From: Symsagittifera roscoffensis
Lineage: Eukaryota > Xenacoelomorpha > Acoela > Convolutidae
Reading direction: 5' to 3'
NCBI RefSeq assembly: GCF_963678635.1
Contig: NC_087064.1
Span: forward strand, 52,596,684-52,660,683
Length of the DNA stretch: 64,000 nucleotides
Each line of letters opens with the position of its first letter. Position 1 is the first letter of the stretch. Under the pieces are notes generated by a model. The model searched no databases. It was not told the DNA's origin and saw nothing but the letters and a program-made list of their open reading frames with translations. Positions 20,411-32,488 of the stretch are shown here, piece by piece. The position numbers were made by a program, and so were the translations under genes.

Positions 20411-22632
20411 TCAAGTTGATAATTTTGAGAGTATTGAGTGAGGATTGTATCCAAAGGCAAGATAGTCCAGCCGATATTTCCACACGAATCTTTTAATCAA
20501 ATCACCATCTAAACTTTTATACACTAAATCCGTCGAATTGTAGTTGGTTTTCTTAAGTTTTGTTGATAAAAGTTGAGTGTCGTTTGGGTTGAAGTTGATT
20601 TTATGGTGCAAAGTTGTTTCCTTGTTGATAATCATGTCCAAATCTGACATCATAGATTCAGTTCTAGCGAGGTAGCTAATTCCCAGAAAACAAGGGTCAC
20701 ACACTTCCAGCTGCGGCCTGAAATGGTTATCCTTTAGGTCGTGTTCCACCAAGTAGTTGAAATATGTTGAAATAGTCCAGTTTTCACCTCCGAGTCTGTT
20801 TGTTGCGAGAACTTTGTTGTAGTAAGCGGACAGAGCACGTTCGAATGGGTCTCTAACAAACATAAAGCCGTATGAAAAATTGTCTGAAAACTTCGCTTTT
20901 AGTTTTTGTGGGCTTGTCTTGCGGACTTTCCTGTCGTAAACTGGATGCACGTCTCTCCATTTTTCATCTGCACCGTGGAAAAAAGGCCAGAAAATGGCAC
21001 CGCGACTTGAGCTGCCTAAAAAAGAGTTTGAAACCATTACCTGTCAACGGAAGAAAACATTCAATCTGAAATCCAAATTTCTGATTTTCCGGAAACACTT
21101 TGTGGAGTGGGGCGTGTTTCAACATATAGCCAAAAAGCAAAAAAAATGTTGATGAAAAAAGTAAACATTGGCGGGGGCGGACGCTTTTTTTCAGGGATTC
21201 AAACCTCTGCCGATCCAAAGGGTCGCAAAGTTTTGGCATCGGCGCTTCCTTCGCCGCTCATATTTAATAATTTTGAGTGGGAAGCGCGCGCCGAAAAAAC
21301 GCATTTTTTTGTTAAAAAAATTCTATTAAGTGTCCAAAAACGCCAGTGTCCAAAACAGTGTTTTTTAGTGCTTTGGAAGAGCTCGGAAAATCAATTTGAT
21401 CAAGCCTACAGTGCTGATTTAAATTATCCGGACTAAAGGTGTGAAAATAAAACTGAACAAGACGTTAATATTTTTTTTAAAAAACTATCATTATTCAAAC
21501 GAACAGTTTTTACAGATTCCTGCTACAATCAACAATAAACAAAATATTGAAAAAACTAAACAAAAACCTTGCTACTTTTTATGGGCTTATTTTCGCTTCG
21601 GAAAAAACTCCAAGTCTTGGAATTTTCACTTAAAAATTTCAGTTTACATAGAATATCGAAAAAAACTAAAGTTCCTAAATCTACCGCGTGGGATTTTTTA
21701 GAGAAATGCCGTAAGTTGGAAAATGGACATTATTGTAATGCCAAAAAGGTCGATCGGCCGAAAAAAAACTGCCGAAAGAGACGAAAATTGTATTTATTTG
21801 ATAGCAATAAAATATCCTTTTTTGAAAATTCCACCTCGAGAAAATCCTAGATCCTCTCCTGATCGTAAATATTTCAGCAACTGAGCTGAAAAACTTACTC
21901 GAGCTGTGTGGGCCCAGTTAGAGTTATTAAGTACGTTGATAGCGTAGTAATAATCAATTTGTTTCAAGTTGTTTCAAATTTCAGTTTTGCAAAATTTCAA
22001 AAAAATAAAGAATAAAAAATGAAAAATAGGACTGAAAGAACACCAACTTGAGAGAGCGCAGAAAGTGACTCAGCCTGTTAAAGCGCCACTGAGAATTTTC
22101 TTTATTTTTGAAATTATAATTGGCTGAGTTGCAATTTGTATTTTCAACATTTTTTTTCATTTTTTCGTTTTCCTGATTATTTTGATCGAATTGTTTTCTT
22201 CAAACGTTTTCTTGATTTGATCAATTTAAGAAATTTTGACAGTTGACCTGTTTTTGGCACTCTGCATTCGAAGCTTTTATGTCTAGTGAACAGAGTGATT
22301 GCCTTAGATTCCTGAAATGGTTTTTCGTACTTCCAATTTTTACAAAAAGAATTCACGTGAGCCATTCTGACACGCTTGATGTCTTCGAAGTTTGACAGTT
22401 TACATTCTTCGTCATATAGATATTTGTTATACTTTCCGAAAAACTTGTCAAAATCTGTGAAGACTAATTCGCTGTTTGATTTTGGTAATATCTTCAATTG
22501 AGATTCCACTGGCCTAAACGATAAAACGCTAGTTGTTTCGATCTTCATTTGGTCATAACTGAGATACGCGATGAAGAAAATTGCTAGAAATAATGAAATA
22601 ATTGACAAAAAGTGTTTCGAGGAAGTAAACAT
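20411..22632 (-). CDS. Golgi carbohydrate sulfotransferase (Sulfotransfer_2 family), two exons
   Basis: Exon 1 is 22632-22248 and exon 2 is 21015-20411, giving 329 residues. The donor is CAG|GTCAAC and the acceptor TTTTTTAG|GC; the phase-1 join gives CRVPKTGSSSRG, which is the 5'-PAPS phosphosulfate-binding loop (xxPKTGSxS). The 3'-phosphate-binding loop is FMFVRDPFERALSAYYNK at about residues 179-196, with R183 and S191. Residues 9-25 (FLSIISLFLAIFFIAYL) form a signal anchor, predicting a type II Golgi protein. The family moves sulfate from PAPS to chondroitin/dermatan or HNK-1-type glycans; the acceptor cannot be told from sequence. Length is normal. An upstream acceptor (TTGACAG|GTAATG) exists but gives a wrong frame, so I prefer the inner one. 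The intron carries a transposon remnant. Confidence 0.85.
21100..21865. mobile_element. Degenerate DNA-transposon remnant in the sulfotransferase intron
   Basis: The segment ends CTCGAGAAAATCCTAGATCC plus TCTCCTG at 21833-21860, the terminal sequence of repeat family F (compare 53137-53163). It also contains the family words CCGATCCAAAGGGTC and GGCGCTTCC…GCGCGCCG. The middle is open for short frames only. Its left end is not clear. Confidence 0.5.
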
Positions 22633-22639
22633 GTTTTTA

Positions 22640-23760
22640 AAAACAGTTCTATTTTGGACATCAACGAATTTTCAAAAGAAGCGGCCAGGTGTTTTGTGGA
22701 AAAAGGCTAAAACTATTAATTTTTCATAAAACTATGAATTCGAAAACAATGCTTTTGACAATAAAAGTAAAACATAAACGAAAAAAGGAAAAAAAAATCA
22801 AAATTGTCTAAAAAAAGTTCATTCAGACATGAATGATTTTCAATAGATACAGAGTGATACGAAATACAACTTTGTTATAGAAAAAACAACGGCACGGATG
22901 AAGCTTTGTTTCTGATCGTTGACTTTGGTGGTCCACAACCAAACACCAGGCTGAAGCTTAAGCATGCGTGAAAGATCATATTGCAGTTCTGGTATGCAAT
23001 ATATACAAAATTTAAAACATGTTTTCCTAGTAGTTTTAATCAGTATTTTGTTACTTTTTCAAACATAAAAAAGCAGTCCTTTGAACTCAATTTTTAAATG
23101 GTGCGTGTAGTTTATAGGAGCAATAAGTTACGTTATGGTGAAAAACAATGTCAAAGTCTTGCAGCGATTGCACTGGACTTCTTGGAGCAGAATTTTTGTT
23201 TGTTAAATTTTCAAATTTACGAATGCCTTTGAACATGCCCGAAAACAAAACAAACCAGAGGATATTCTGATATAGAAAACCGAGAGGTTGCTAGAAAGAA
23301 TATAGCAACAAAATTGCATTTAAAAATACTATTGAAAACAAAGTTTGAAACGTTCACAGATTTATGATAACAAAACATAATTTTTTATAAGTAGCTAGAT
23401 GTCTTCTACCTTAAAAAAGTGTTTGAAAAACTCTCAAAAGCTTTTCTCTAACTTTTAGGCTTATCATATTATTTAAAAACAACAAAAAAGTAAATATGGC
23501 CCCACACAAAATTTTCATTTGATTTTTGGTTCTTTTGTGTAAAAAATTGACCCTGGAATACCTGATACGCTAAAAAAATTTCAGAAAAGGTTTTTGAGAC
23601 TAAAAGTGAATTTGCGGCGAATATAAGAATAACTAATATTTTTGTTTAAAAAAACACTGATTTCCTGAATTTCCTTGAAGGGTACCTAGCAGGTGTCCAG
23701 GCCTGGTTTTCAAGGATTTTTCCTAGACTTCTTGGCAGAGTTCCTGGATGGGCTTGACTA
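22640..23760. other. Upstream flank of the sulfotransferase gene
   Basis: Mostly AT-rich. A patch at 22890-22970 has near-50 percent GC and gives a plus-strand peptide with DEALFLIVDFGGPQPNTRL before a TGA. It may be a stray exon, an RNA or chance. Nothing else is supported. Confidence 0.3.
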
Positions 23761-23761
23761 C

Positions 23762-24067
23762 TTAACTTCCTGACAGGAAGTCCAAGATTTTCCCCAGGCT
23801 ACGTAAACCGGCTACGCATTCTTGGTGTTTTGCTGGGGTCACTGCTTTTCGTAAAAAATTTGTGTACTCGGTGGGTTTCTTAGGCAAAATCGACATTTGA
23901 CAAACTTTTTCTGACAGGCCTTCTATACCTTCTGCTAAATGATGATTCGCTGAATCTAAATTAGGATGCAAAAGCAATTCCAACCAATTTGGTGATATCG
24001 GCCAGAATTTTTTTTGTACATCCGATTTAAGGTAATTAACCGAGCGCCGTTTGTGTCTTGCAAACAC
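23762..24067 (-). CDS. Unrecognised open frame, 101 codons
   Basis: A GTG/ATG-less open frame with protein-like composition in an otherwise AT-rich area (FWPISPNWLELLLHPNL, LAEGIEGLSEKVCQMSI, VAGLRSLGKILDFL). It has no ATG at its start, so it would have to be an exon or a fragment of an old gene. A further open minus frame at 24209-24523 lacks such composition. No family recognised. Confidence 0.25.
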   Translation of the reverse strand: MFARHKRRSVNYLKSDVQKKFWPISPNWLELLLHPNLDSANHHLAEGIEGLSEKVCQMSILPKKPTEYTNFLRKAVTPAKHQECVAGLRSLGKILDFLSGS

Positions 24068-25089
24068 GGAAAATTTTTACCATCTTAATATTTCAAAACT
24101 ATATCCAACACTTAATCTTGGATTTAATTTTCTGCAGATTTTTTTCAATAGTACTAGCAATAAGAGGTGTTGAAATTTGTGGTTTTCATTTTTACGACAT
24201 CAGATCAGTTACTCTTGGAGTTTTTGACGCCACTTTCTTGTTGTTTCAAGGAAAATTGATTGACAACTAATAAAGTTTCCATGAAAACTGCATAGTCTTT
24301 TTAGAAATGAATATGGCATCTTATCATTGAAACAAAAGTTTTTGTCAAAATATCGGCATGGTAATACAATGAACCTTAGAACTTCCTTTGAAATAAAAAA
24401 CCAATAAAGAACCTTTGTTTTGATTTCTTCATCTTCACTTTTCTTGTCGAAGCAGTTTTTAAATCTGATGACAAAGCCAATCGCTGAAATCAAAGATTCA
24501 ATTTCTTGAAACACCTTCATCATTTGAAAGTTTTATTGTTCTGATATGAATTTTTCCAGGATTTCTCAAGAACTGATCAATACTTCAGATTGTTCGGAAT
24601 AATTTGTTGAAAAAAGACCTTTCGTATCCGGGCTAAGTCTTTAATGTTCAGAATGATCTTTAAGGACTATGGATTAGTGTTCACTTTTTGTAAAATGAGA
24701 TGTGTTTCCTTTTTTATATCGTTTCTTGCCAGTCTTCAAAAAAGTAGAAAACATTTGAATATTATCAACTTTTTTGTGGACACTATCTCTACTACTTTTA
24801 AAAAAGTCAAATTAAAATAGGGTGGTTTAATTTGAGTTTGGGCATAAAATTTTTTTTAAGTATTTAACAAATTTGACGATTTTTAGAATTCCAGCAAGTC
24901 ATATGATCAGTACATTACGTTTTTGCAAAAAAAAATTGAAAAAGATAATCAATGAATAAGCAAAAAATTGATGCAAATTTTACTCAATCTGAAAAAAAAA
25001 ACGAAAATATAATCTAAATTTTGCAATTGGTTTATAGTCAAATTGAAACAATAAATTTACATTTCTCACTCGACTTAGATCAGGTTTGC

Positions 25090-25440
25090 ACAACAAGACT
25101 GAGCACAATACGTTATTTCAATCTTACAGTTGTGTGATTTCTAAAAATCAACCCCCACCCGCTGTGTAAAGTGCAAAGTGATGTATTTATCATATAGCAA
25201 AATTTAAGCAGAACAAATAGAATGCCTCAATTCAATTTGGAACATTTTTTTCGACGCTATCTGTTATCAACATCACAATATTTAAACCCCAAAACTTTTC
25301 GAAATTAAATCACACAAGAATTTTTTGAGGTGAATTCAAGAAAACAATAATTTTTGGCTGATAAACGCGGTTAGTATACTGGCTAGTATAATGGCTAGTC
25401 AAACGATAGAAAATTGGCTAGAGACAAGACAAAAACCGCC
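25090..25440 (-). repeat. MITE family A, minus-strand partial copy
   Basis: It begins ACAACAAGACTGAGCACA, a variant of the family end AACAAGACTGCTCGTATC, and runs through CCCCCACCCGCTGTGTAAAG to GGCTAGTC. The far end is replaced by CGCCCCGGCC. Confidence 0.55.
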
Positions 25441-25599
25441 CCGGCCAAAAAAATTTGCAAAAACTGGAACAAAAACATGATCTGAAACAATTGTTTGTTC
25501 TTTTGTTTTGACATCTACAATGGCTTGGTCAATACTAAGTTGGAAATGGAATAACTTGTGATCAGTAATTTGTTACAGCTTACACTCCACATGGTGTCA

Positions 25600-25965
25600 T
25601 CTTTATTCAGTCATTTTATAATTTTTAAGTAGGCTTTTTTGACTGATTTTTTGTATCATCTGAACTGTTTTGTTGTTTGAAGCTCAAGTTTGAATTTTGA
25701 TCTTTGCTCAGCAGTTTATAAATGTTCCATATTGGGACTACTTTCCAGACTATAGGTCAACTTGATATAATTAACGCGCAATATCTTTCGTGCTATTAAA
25801 CCGTAGGCGGCAAATTTAATCCTTCCAAACTAAACTGAGGCAAGCAATTGCCCTAATCAATTTAATAAAATTAGTTCGCAAAACGTATCACTTGATGCTT
25901 TTCAATTTTTTGGGGAGATATAGTTAAGAAAAAAAGTATATCAAATGATTATTTTGTCATCTCAC
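25600..25965 (+). repeat. MITE family A, diverged internal copy
   Basis: It shares TTAACGCGCAATATCTTTCG and the GGCGGCAAATTTAATCC region with the family interior. Neither end is intact. It abuts the next copy on the right. Confidence 0.45.
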
Positions 25966-26002
25966 GGGCCTTATATTTTTGACGCCCTTTATTACTTGCG
26001 TT

Positions 26003-26541
26003 TTATTGTTTCGACTTTCGCTACGAAAATAACGGAATATTTGTGCTCGGGGCGGTTTTTTTTTTTCTTCAGACAAATTTCGACTTTTTAACTAGCCATT
26101 TTTGACGGAATTTTTTGACGGAAAATTTATATCATTCGAAAGCTATTGTTGTCTTGAGCTCAAATTTGAAAAGATATTTTACCTGTGATCATTTTTCGTA
26201 AAGTTATGGGGGTTTAAAGATTGCCATTTTGGCCAATTCGGGACAATTAACGCGCGATAAATTTCGCGCTATTAACGCGTAAGCGAGATTTAATCCGTCT
26301 TAGAAATTGTTCCAAATTGGTTCAAGGAAGCTTATATGCCATAATTGATTTGTTAATAGGCGCAAAATTTATCAATTTGTACTTAATATGACGTGTGGGG
26401 GATGTTTTTACATAAAACCTCAAATTTTTTCAAAAAATTTTTTTTTTTTATTACTTTGAAATTTTCATCTTATTAATGCTCCATAGACCTTAAAAAGCAG
26501 TCGGAATTTTCAAGGCTTCGCCCTGATACGAGCAGTCTTGT
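26003..26541 (+). repeat. MITE family A, near-complete copy
   Basis: The 5' end holds the hairpin CGACTTTCGCTACGAAAAT. The 3' end holds the hairpin GGCTTCGCC within AGTCGG…CTGATACGAGC and finishes AGTCTTGTT. The 10-base TGTTCCGACT/AGTCGGAACA pair forms subterminal inverted repeats in the family. Length about 540 bases, no gene. Confidence 0.75.
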
Positions 26542-29342
26542 TTATTTTACTGTCCATATCGAACCTTCAAAAGACAATTTTTAACCAAATTTTTCATGAT
26601 CATTTTTACGACTCCGTAAGCTTTTCAAAACTCATCATTCAGATCAAACTGAACGTAGCAAAATTTTTAACAACAATTTTAATTCATTTTTTTAACCTTC
26701 TAAGCTAAATTTCTGTTTAACTTTATTTGGAAATACTTAATACTTTGGTTAACAATTCAATCTCAATTGATTTCAGGCAATCCTATTTTTATTTTTTTCT
26801 TGTTGTTGCCCAAATTTTCAGCGAAAAAAATGCACAGTGAAATTTTCAGTGAAACTTTCAAATTTGTAATTTAGTAGACTGTACAAAAGATGAGTGGAAA
26901 AAACTTTGAATTTCATGTTTTGAAAAAACTATATTCCCAAAAAAAGTTGTGGCAAGCACAGCATTATTAAAATTTTTCCTTGATACGACAAAATTAGCTT
27001 AATTTACTTTTATTCAAACTAACCTATTTCGAATTTAATTCAGTCGGTTCATAGATATCGTATTTTCGATTTGTCTCAAAAACATTCCATACTTTTTGCT
27101 TTCAATTATTTGGACTAAAGGTGCTTAGGTGTTTAGAATAGCTTTTTTACTAATCCTAATTGCTGAACAAAAAAAAGTAATTTATGCACAATAACAATTT
27201 CTTCGCAATACAATAACAATAACCAACTTTGATAACTTGGATCAAATAAATATAGCTAAACTTTTTTTCGAAAGCATGAAATCAATGCATTGTTTTCCTG
27301 TATCCCTAGATTTTTTAGAGAGTTTCAAATAAACTGTCGTTCTTTTGTATTTTTTTTCTCCATTAACTTTTAAGGCCGCTTAGAACCAGTTTTTTATGCT
27401 CATTACGGATTTGACAAAGACAAACTTGTAATTCAAGTTGTTAATTCAAGTTGCTGTGGAATCAATTTGACCTTGCTTCATTAATGAGCTATCACATCAA
27501 AACACATCGGTTATTAGTTGACAGATTTTTAACAAGTAAAAGTGACAGTTGAATCAAGAAGAATTTGCTCTCTCAAAGCATAAGTACAGGAGCTAAAACA
27601 ATTTGAATGTCTTCTTAGGTCATGGGGACTTTTTACTCTTGGAGGACTTATATATTGGAGTGCTGGGAAATGAGAAGTCCAAAACTTAATAGAGGAGGAA
27701 AACTACCGAAGCAAAAGAGAAAGTTCTTTTACGCTTTAAAAAGAGACAGCTATTTGAAAATTGGCGACAACATTTGAGTTTTAAAAAATGATATGAGCAA
27801 AGTGAGCTCTTCCTTTTGATACTTCTAATAGTTAACGCCCCGCAAAAATCTCACTCAAAGAGTTCAAGCCAAAAAGTTTTTTTTTATGAAAAGCATTTCG
27901 TACGTTTTTATAATGATTTCTCAAGTATCAAGAAACCTAGAAAGCGCTACTGCACTTTTAATATCCATAATTATATTTTAAAAGTTTCTTTAGAATTGAA
28001 AGTCCCTATGACTTTCTCAGAATTAAAAATGAAAATTCCCTATAACTTTCTCAGAATGAAAAATGAAACGAAGAAAGGATTAAAGTAGCAATACCAGAAA
28101 TCTAAAGGAACAAGGAAAATCAAAACGGCTGTTAAAAAACTAAAATTCGAACTTTGTGTTCATTGTTAAATTAGTTCTTCTTCTTTTTTCTAAACTGAAA
28201 AAGGTATTAAATAGATTTCTTGAATGGCTTACTTTAAAATTTAGGTTTTTTGGTTTGTCTGTCTTTTTCAGAGTCTTGTTTGTCTGTCTTTTTCATCGTC
28301 AGATATCTTGAACATCTCCATAACACGGTCATTCATATTTTATTTACAGATAAATTTTGAACTAAATTTTTGCCAATATTCTTTTAAGCTCTTCAGAAAA
28401 CAGCAGTAATTATTTGCCTACACTTTTTCTGAAATCCTGAAACCCAAGTTGCTGTTAACAGAATGTAAGACCTAATATAGCAAAAATAAAGCTTTCAAAA
28501 TTGAAATGGATTTAAATAAGCAAAAATTAGAAAAGAAAAAATATCTATAGAGAAACTTTTATATTAATTTTTTAAAATATATTTGAAACCACTAATCGTG
28601 GACAAAAAGGTGATTTTGAATAATCAATTTAAAAAAAACATCTTTATAGATTTTTTTTGCAAAATATTTATCACGATACTTTGAATCAAAAAGATCAAAT
28701 TATTTATAAAGTTTTCTTTTTGAGCACTGTTTTTACAATTTTGAGTAGATTATTTTGACTTAGTTTGAGTATTTTTGTTCAACTTCTGATCTTTGTATCT
28801 AAAAAATTACAAACCGATATGTTGTTAATCTACTAGAAATAATACATCCTAGCACAGAAACTTCAGGATACAGTTTTAGATTAACGACCATTCTGCATAC
28901 ATTTCAGGCTTTAGAAAAAAAATTTGGCTCTGCACTAAATTTGAGTTTGACAAGCAAAAGTTGCAGACCTGTTTTTAACAGCACTGAAAGATTTATTTGA
29001 TTTTTTTAAAAGGATCCGATGCAGACTGAAAAGGTTTCAATATGATAACACATCTGAACACCAAACCACCCCACCATCCTACTTCCGCCTTAACTCGAGA
29101 CTACAGTCCGAGTTTTGGACGATGTACATAAAATCTCCTGGAACGAAACCAGCTAAATGAGCCATAGTTCATCCCCGATCTTGCAAAAACGTTCGAAGCA
29201 AAACAAAACTAGAATCATACTCTTGTCGAACTATGTCTATTTTTAAGTCTATTTAATCATCTAGAACCAACCCGCATCCAAATTTAGGCATAAGTAATCA
29301 ATTAAAACGGAAAATTTTGTTAATTTTTGACCATTAAATATA
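26541..29342. other. Gene-free AT-rich stretch
   Basis: No gene is supported in 2.8 kb. At 27980-28070 the phrase TCCCTATGACTTTCTCAGAA is tandemly duplicated (also as TCCCTATAACTTTCTCAGAA). A GC-richer patch at 29060-29200 has a short minus-strand frame (MAHLAGFVPGDFMYIVQ) of 28 codons that I cannot place. Confidence 0.4.
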
Positions 29343-29885
29343 ACAAGACTGCTCGTATCAGGGCGAAGCCCCGAATGTTCAGACTGCCTTTTAAGGTTTA
29401 TGGAGCAGCAGTAATAACATTAAAAAAAACTAAATGAAATAAAAAAAATGAAACTTTTGTTTCTAAAATTTGAAATTTTTAATGAAAATCATCACCCCAC
29501 ACGCCATATAAAAAATAAAAAGAATAATTTCGTTTCTTGTAACAAATCAATTATGGCAAATAAGCAACCAATTTGGAACGACTTTTAGGACGTACTAAAT
29601 CTCGCTTACGCGTTAATAGCGCAAATTGTATCGCGCGTTAATTGTCCCAAATTGGTCAAAATGGCCAAAATGGCGATCTTTAAACCCTCATGACTTTACA
29701 AAAAGTGATCACAGGTGAAATATCTTTTCCAATTTAAGCTCAGGACAACAATACTTTTTGACTGATATAAAAAAATTCCGTCAAAAATGGCTAGTTAAAA
29801 AGTCGAAATTTGTCTAAAGAAAAAAAAACCCACCCGAGCACAAATATTCCGTTATTCAGTTATTTTTCAGTATTTTCGGCCGGGG
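29342..29885 (-). repeat. MITE family A, minus-strand copy
   Basis: It starts AACAAGACTGCTCGTATCAG followed by GGCGAAGCCCCGAATGTTC and runs to GAGCACAAATATTCCG. The outer hairpin at its far end is degraded. Confidence 0.75.
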
Positions 29886-30331
29886 AAGCACAAAAAATGT
29901 TTTGACACTTTGTTTGATAGAATGATTCATGGTCAGGATTCATGGGTCCTGGATGAATATTTCAATCTGAATTTGTACAATTCACACTTTGTTTGTGACT
30001 GTTTTGACGCATCTGCCCATTAAGCGCGTATTCGGGTGTGATTTTTTCAATGGGTACACAATTAATTGTGTGGAGAAAAACGGTAGTCTGACCAAAGAAA
30101 TTTTTGTAATTGTTATTCGAATAAGCTTTCTATTCTTCTGCTGAAGAAATACCCAGGCCATTGATTTGATTTTATGGTCTGATTACTGGGACCAAAATTT
30201 AAAATTTCCTTACTGTTTCAACTTAGTTGGGTTTTTCAGACGGTCGCGACTAAAAATAATAAACGCGACCGGGCGGCTGTGGAAAAAATTTACTTCATTC
30301 TTTTAAAAATAAAGTTTCGTTTTGCAATATA

Positions 30332-30895
30332 AACAAGACTGCTCGTATCAGGGCGAAGCCCTGAAAGTTCCGACTGCCTTTTAACGATTATGGAGCAGTA
30401 ATAACATAAACAACATGAACTAATTAAATGAAGTAAAATAAAATGTATAACTTTTTTTCTTCTAAAACTTGAAAAAATTTTTTGAAAATCATCCCCCCAC
30501 AAGCCATATAAAGTACCAAACAATAAATTTAGCTCTTTGTAACAAATCAATTATGGCAAGTAAGCTTCTTTCAACTAATTTGGAACGATTTCTAAGACGG
30601 ATTAAATCTCCGCTTTCGCGTTCATAGCCCGAATTATATCGCGCGTTAATTGCCTTAAATTAGTCAAAATGGCCGAAATGGCGATCTTTATACCCACATA
30701 ACCTCACGAAAAAAGGTAACAGGTGAAATATCTTTTCAAATTTAAGCTCAGGACAGCAATATTTTCAATACCTTTCAAAATATATTTTAAAAAATTCCGT
30801 CAAAATGGCTAGTTAAAAAGTCGAAATTTGTCTGAAGAAAAAAAACCCTGCCCGAGCACAAATATTCCGTTACTTTCTTATCGAAAGTCGCAACA
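30332..30895 (-). repeat. MITE family A, best complete copy
   Basis: The near end is AACAAGACTGCTCGTATCAG then GGCGAAGCCCTGA (hairpin stem TCAGGGC/GCCCTGA). The far end is CTTTCTTATCGAAAGTCGCA then ACAA. Length about 564 bases. It sits about 450 bases from the previous copy in the same orientation. Confidence 0.8.
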
Positions 30896-31305
30896 ATTAC
30901 CACACTAAGTGTTTAAAAGGTTAAAAATCAATTAAAATCGAGATATTTTTTAAGAGATTTTAATCTCTTATAATCGATTATAGTCGATTAAAAATCAGAC
31001 AAAACAGACCTCGTTTAATCAATTATTACTCAAAACTCCTATTACAATTACTTTACAATTATGTGAAACTAAAAGCTTTGCACTGATTTTTTGATTTTTG
31101 CTAGTAAAAAAACTAAAATGTGCACCATGAAGCAACACTAATGGAGAAGAATTGATAAAATAATTACGTTATAAATTGAATTGAATTGAAAAATTTTAAC
31201 ACATGTTTCTCATAAACCAACTTCTTCAAAATTATAGAATATAAACATTTCAGATGCAAGGTCGAAGACAAAAAGTGAAAGCAAAAAAGATTTCAATCGA
31301 CTCGG

Positions 31306-31308
<3 letters not shown>

Positions 31309-31367
<59 letters not shown>
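31309..31367. repeat. (TA)n microsatellite
   Basis: An uninterrupted TA dinucleotide run of nearly 60 bases. Confidence 0.95.
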
Positions 31368-31370
<3 letters not shown>

Positions 31371-31768
31371 CAAAACATGACTCAGAGTTTGATATAAAAA
31401 TAACCGATTATAATTGATTAATTGTATTGAAAAATAGTTGGATTAATAATGGATTATAATTGATTAAAATTTATTACAATTAATTATAATTTGATTTCAA
31501 AAAAAAAATTATGATCGATTTTTAATTCAGGAAAATTGATTTTCCTCAACTTTAGTAGGACTAGCCTTAAATTCATAGTAGAATTGATTATCAACGCTTA
31601 AAACTGGATGCGCAAAATAACTCAGTGGTACAAAAAAGCGCAATTTCTTTAGTAATTTGGTTATCGTTGCCTGTTTAGCAAATCCGGTGGTTTGTGTGAT
31701 TCAATTGTTGTTCAGGTAAGAACACTTGCGCTGTGTTCATCAATTGGCTTTATCCGTAAATAAAAAGA

Positions 31769-32149
31769 TCAGTCAAAATTAGTTAAGAACAAAAATTTAA
31801 ACTTGATTTTTGAGAAATAAGCGTTTTTCAATTCATGCACATATAACGCTTCCAATATTTCAGTGCAACAAAACGTACCTAAAGCTGCACAATTGAGATT
31901 TAAACAAAGCTGCTGTTCACTTTCTCTCAAATTTAGGGGCGCGCATATTTTTACAGCATTTATACTTTTACAATTAACACAACAGTCTGTGAGCACGTTT
32001 AACCCAGGATTAAGAACGACTGCCAGATCTAGTTTATAGGAATGATTGTTTGGAAACACTGTCGGAACACAAACGACAACATTTTTTGGACACAAAATTT
32101 TTGGACAAAAAATGGCTGCGTTCCGACAGTGTTTCCAACCATTTAACAT
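31769..32149 (-). other. Open cysteine-rich frame, 126 codons, doubtful
   Basis: The frame is open from MLNGWKHCRNAAIFCPKIL to a stop and contains about a dozen cysteines. It overlaps the perfect hairpin at 32050-32138, so part of it is transposon DNA. I see no signal peptide or family and regard coding as unlikely. Confidence 0.15.
32050..32138. repeat. Short foldback element with 19-base perfect inverted repeat
   Basis: TTGGAAACACTGTCGGAAC at 32050-32068 is exactly inverted at 32120-32138, with about 50 bases between. This is the form of a tiny MITE or stem-loop RNA. The arm contains the GTCGGAACA word also present at the ends of other repeats here. Confidence 0.8.
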
Positions 32150-32488
32150 CGTTAAATGCCAATCAAATATGATAAATTGATTCGAAAACTACCCAAAAAA
32201 ATATTAAAGACTGAAGAACCGAAAATCAGGACACCAGTGATTTTATAAAAACTGCCAATTGCGTTAGGTCTAAGCCACTACCTAAGCTACCGTAGTCAGT
32301 TGGGGGCCTTCACTTCATAGGCGATTGGGCAAGCGCAAACAAGGGTCAACATTTTTGTCCCAATGGAAGACGAGAAACAGTGACTCATTGGACGAAAAAT
32401 TAGGTTTTCTCACTGAGAATTTACTGTGATAGCTGTTTCTCACTGAGAATTTACTGTTCTTTGTATTATGTTCTGTAGAACGTAACCG

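Noticed and set aside
21016-21050. Upstream acceptor TTGACAG|GTAATGG for sulfotransferase exon 2
   Set aside because: Using it puts the conserved exon 2 peptide out of frame, while the TTTTTTAG|GC acceptor gives the expected PKTGSSS loop.
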